DNA of 20,626 bases from a virus. Below the pieces are notes generated by a model, which was not told the origin of the DNA, did not search any database, and saw nothing but the letters and a program-made list of their open reading frames with translations. Position numbers and translations under genes: made by a program. Below are positions 19,097 through 20,626 of the stretch, piece by piece. Each line of letters starts with the position of its first letter. Positions within the stretch are counted from its first letter, which is position 1. Where the stretch lies: IMG/VR virus record IMGVR_UViG_3300043313_001533, positions 1 to 20,626 of that record. One strand, written 5' to 3'.

Positions 19097-20611
19097 ATGC
19101 CAGCCATCGAATTTCCAGCCGGAGTAACTACCCTTTTATCGAGGTCCGCCAAAATAAACAACTGGCGGGACGCAAATCTTGTGCGTTGGGATGATGGCGT
19201 TACGCTCCGACCAGTTGGTGGTTGGGAAGAAACTGTAATGTCTGGTGGACCATTTGCATCTCGCATTCGTGAAATGCATCGTTGGGTGGATATTGCGGGT
19301 ATATTTTGGACTGCTTATCTATGTGAACAGCATTGCTATGTTGAGTCCGGTGGCGCATTAGTAGATATTACGCCCGCTGGTGGAATGGCTCCATTAGTCG
19401 GCGATTCCGCTGGCTACGGCGAATTGGACTACGGCGAGCACACTTACGGTACGCCGCGCGACGGCGTTTCAACGATGGTAAAATTCTCCCCTGCTTGGAC
19501 ACTTGACAATTGGGGTGAGGATCTGTTGGTAATGACCAGTTACGATGGTCGTCTACTTAGATGGTCACCTTCTAGTGCTCCCGGCACCAAATTAGCTGTG
19601 GTTACAGGCGCTCCGACGAACAATAGGCAATTTGTGGTTACCCCCGAACATCATTGTATGCTGTTCCAGATGGGCGGAAATTTCGGTGATTTCGGATGGT
19701 GTAGCCAAGAAGACTTGGGGGATTGGAATTTCTCCAGTACTACCAACACAGCAGGAATGTATACAGTCGATCCGTATTCGCCCATCGTGGCGGTACAATT
19801 GGCGAGTACCGGTATTACTGTATTTACCCCCGCGATGTCTCACAACGTTGATTTTATCGGATTGCCTTATATTTATCGAAGGCGTGAGATCGGGAAAATT
19901 CCGATTCCTATTTCGGCGTCGTCTACGGCTTCTATTCCGGAGGGTACTCTTTGGATTTCGGTCGAAGGTTGGTGGCTCTACAACGGTTCTACCGCCGACA
20001 TTATTCCATGTCCTCTCTGGGATTCTATTGCAGTGAGGATGGATTTTGCCAGAACCATCCGCGAAGCTACTGTCGTCAGCATTCCGAATCGAGGCGAAGT
20101 GTGGTGGTTCTGGGTGGACAAAAACTTAGGGTTGCGTACCAGCCGTTATACCGCGTTGGATTATCGATCGAAAGTATGGATGCCGGGATATCTTAGCAGA
20201 ACTTGCGGACTTACCTACGGCAACGATCGAAATCCGGTGATGTCTGATGGTTACAAGGTGTGGAAGCATGAGGTCGGATTACAATATCCCGAGGCTCCGT
20301 ATATGCCTTTCTTAGAGTCCCAAACGTTAAACATTGGGGGCGGCGAGCGGTGGATTACTATCAATAAAATACTTCCAGACATCATGGGGAGTAAAGACGC
20401 GCTAGCATTTTCGCTGGCATTAAACAACGACCGCACCGATTATGCCACTCAGCGATACACTACTCGCCGCACGGTGAACGGGCACGGTTGGGTGGATATA
20501 CGAGAAACAGCGCGTGACGTTCGGTTACGCATAGAAATGGTCCGTCCTGAAGATTGGAGCACAATCGGTCCCATCATATTCGATAGTAAGCCGAGGGGTA
20601 GGAAAAAATGA
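19097..20611 (+). CDS. tail hub / stabilisation protein (P22 gp10-like)
   Basis: The 504-residue protein starts at 19097 directly after the preceding TAA. It is beta-rich with many Trp and reads like the gp10-type tail stabilisation or tubular hub: INNWRDANLVRWDDGVTLRP near 20-40 and then GGWEE; a central MYTVDPYSPIVAVQLASTGI followed by VFTPAMSHNVDFIG; and EGTLWISVEGWWLYNG near 295. Such proteins form the ring beneath the adaptor that closes the head and receives fibres. Its stop overlaps the start of the next gene (ATGA). Confidence 0.78.
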   Translation: MPAIEFPAGVTTLLSRSAKINNWRDANLVRWDDGVTLRPVGGWEETVMSGGPFASRIREMHRWVDIAGIFWTAYLCEQHCYVESGGALVDITPAGGMAPLVGDSAGYGELDYGEHTYGTPRDGVSTMVKFSPAWTLDNWGEDLLVMTSYDGRLLRWSPSSAPGTKLAVVTGAPTNNRQFVVTPEHHCMLFQMGGNFGDFGWCSQEDLGDWNFSSTTNTAGMYTVDPYSPIVAVQLASTGITVFTPAMSHNVDFIGLPYIYRRREIGKIPIPISASSTASIPEGTLWISVEGWWLYNGSTADIIPCPLWDSIAVRMDFARTIREATVVSIPNRGEVWWFWVDKNLGLRTSRYTALDYRSKVWMPGYLSRTCGLTYGNDRNPVMSDGYKVWKHEVGLQYPEAPYMPFLESQTLNIGGGERWITINKILPDIMGSKDALAFSLALNNDRTDYATQRYTTRRTVNGHGWVDIRETARDVRLRIEMVRPEDWSTIGPIIFDSKPRGRKK

Positions 20612-20626
20612 GAGGCGTTCCCAAAT
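20608..20626 (+). CDS. first codons of a further tail-region gene (cut by window edge)
   Basis: ATG at 20608 is in an ATGA overlap with the hub gene stop, with GGGGTAGG ahead (20595-20602). Only MRGVPK is visible, so no family can be assigned. The overlap style matches its neighbours, which supports it as a real start. Confidence 0.5.

Noticed and set aside
19502-19531. TTGACA inside the hub gene
   Set aside because: Sequence at the -10 distance (TTGGTA or TGGTAA) does not match and lacks the TGn seen at the accepted sites.
1-20626. CRISPR arrays, insertion sequences, integrase, reverse transcriptase or diversity-generating repeats
   Set aside because: No regularly spaced repeats, transposase or integrase frames, or paired template/variable repeats were seen. 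Absence of an integrase here does not decide between lytic and temperate life, since the window is only part of a genome.

Overview
The window is a piece of a double-stranded DNA tailed-phage (or prophage) genome. The recognisable order terS - terL - portal - scaffold - major capsid - head-tail adaptor - tail fibres - tail hub is a virion-assembly module. The P22-type portal, the SU10/DUF5309-type major capsid protein and the P22 gp10-like hub, with no tape-measure or sheath gene in the window, point to a short-tailed (podovirus-like) particle. A lipobox protein and textbook sigma70-type promoters suggest a Gram-negative, probably proteobacterial, host; the host itself cannot be read from the sequence.

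Region by region. (1) 1-4380 is an accessory region of short transcription units on both strands. It holds a leftward zinc-ribbon gene cut by the left edge, a rightward pair (407-1344) ending in a terminator, a leftward three-gene operon (1417-1993), a rightward leader with a large structured RNA (about 2100-2400), a leftward four-gene operon (2570-3325), a leftward single gene (3456-3983) and a 475-base gene-free control region (3984-4458). Two gene families are duplicated here: 407-1120 with 3456-3983, and 1417-1596 with 3152-3325. (2) 4459-5695 encodes two rightward proteins that share a short module, one with an Ig-like IPT/TIG domain and one with a charged coiled coil. (3) 5822-12798 is the packaging and head module, with a probable Acb2/Tad1-hairpin anti-defence protein between terS and terL. 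It ends in a strong terminator after the capsid gene. (4) 12859-14509 is a cassette of a small basic protein, a lipoprotein and an ADP-ribosyltransferase-like protein whose 3' part is visibly AT-rich. (5) 14551-20626 is the connector and tail module: adaptor, Trp-rich small protein, repeat-bearing tail fibre, NodB-like tail protein, collar-domain fibre, gp10-like hub, and the first codons of a further gene.

Transcription looks driven by one family of promoters. Eleven sites on both strands have TTGACA or a one-base variant, a 17-18 bp spacer and an extended -10 of the form TGnTAnnnT. They precede nearly every transcription unit, and one lies inside the gene upstream of scaffold and capsid. 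The packaging and structural genes are tightly packed, mostly with ATGA/TGATG overlaps. The most unusual parts are the symmetric operator-like array at 4080-4175, the structured element at 2234-2357, the ADP-ribosyltransferase-like gene inserted in the head-tail interval, and a NodB-like tail protein lacking its usual metal ligands.
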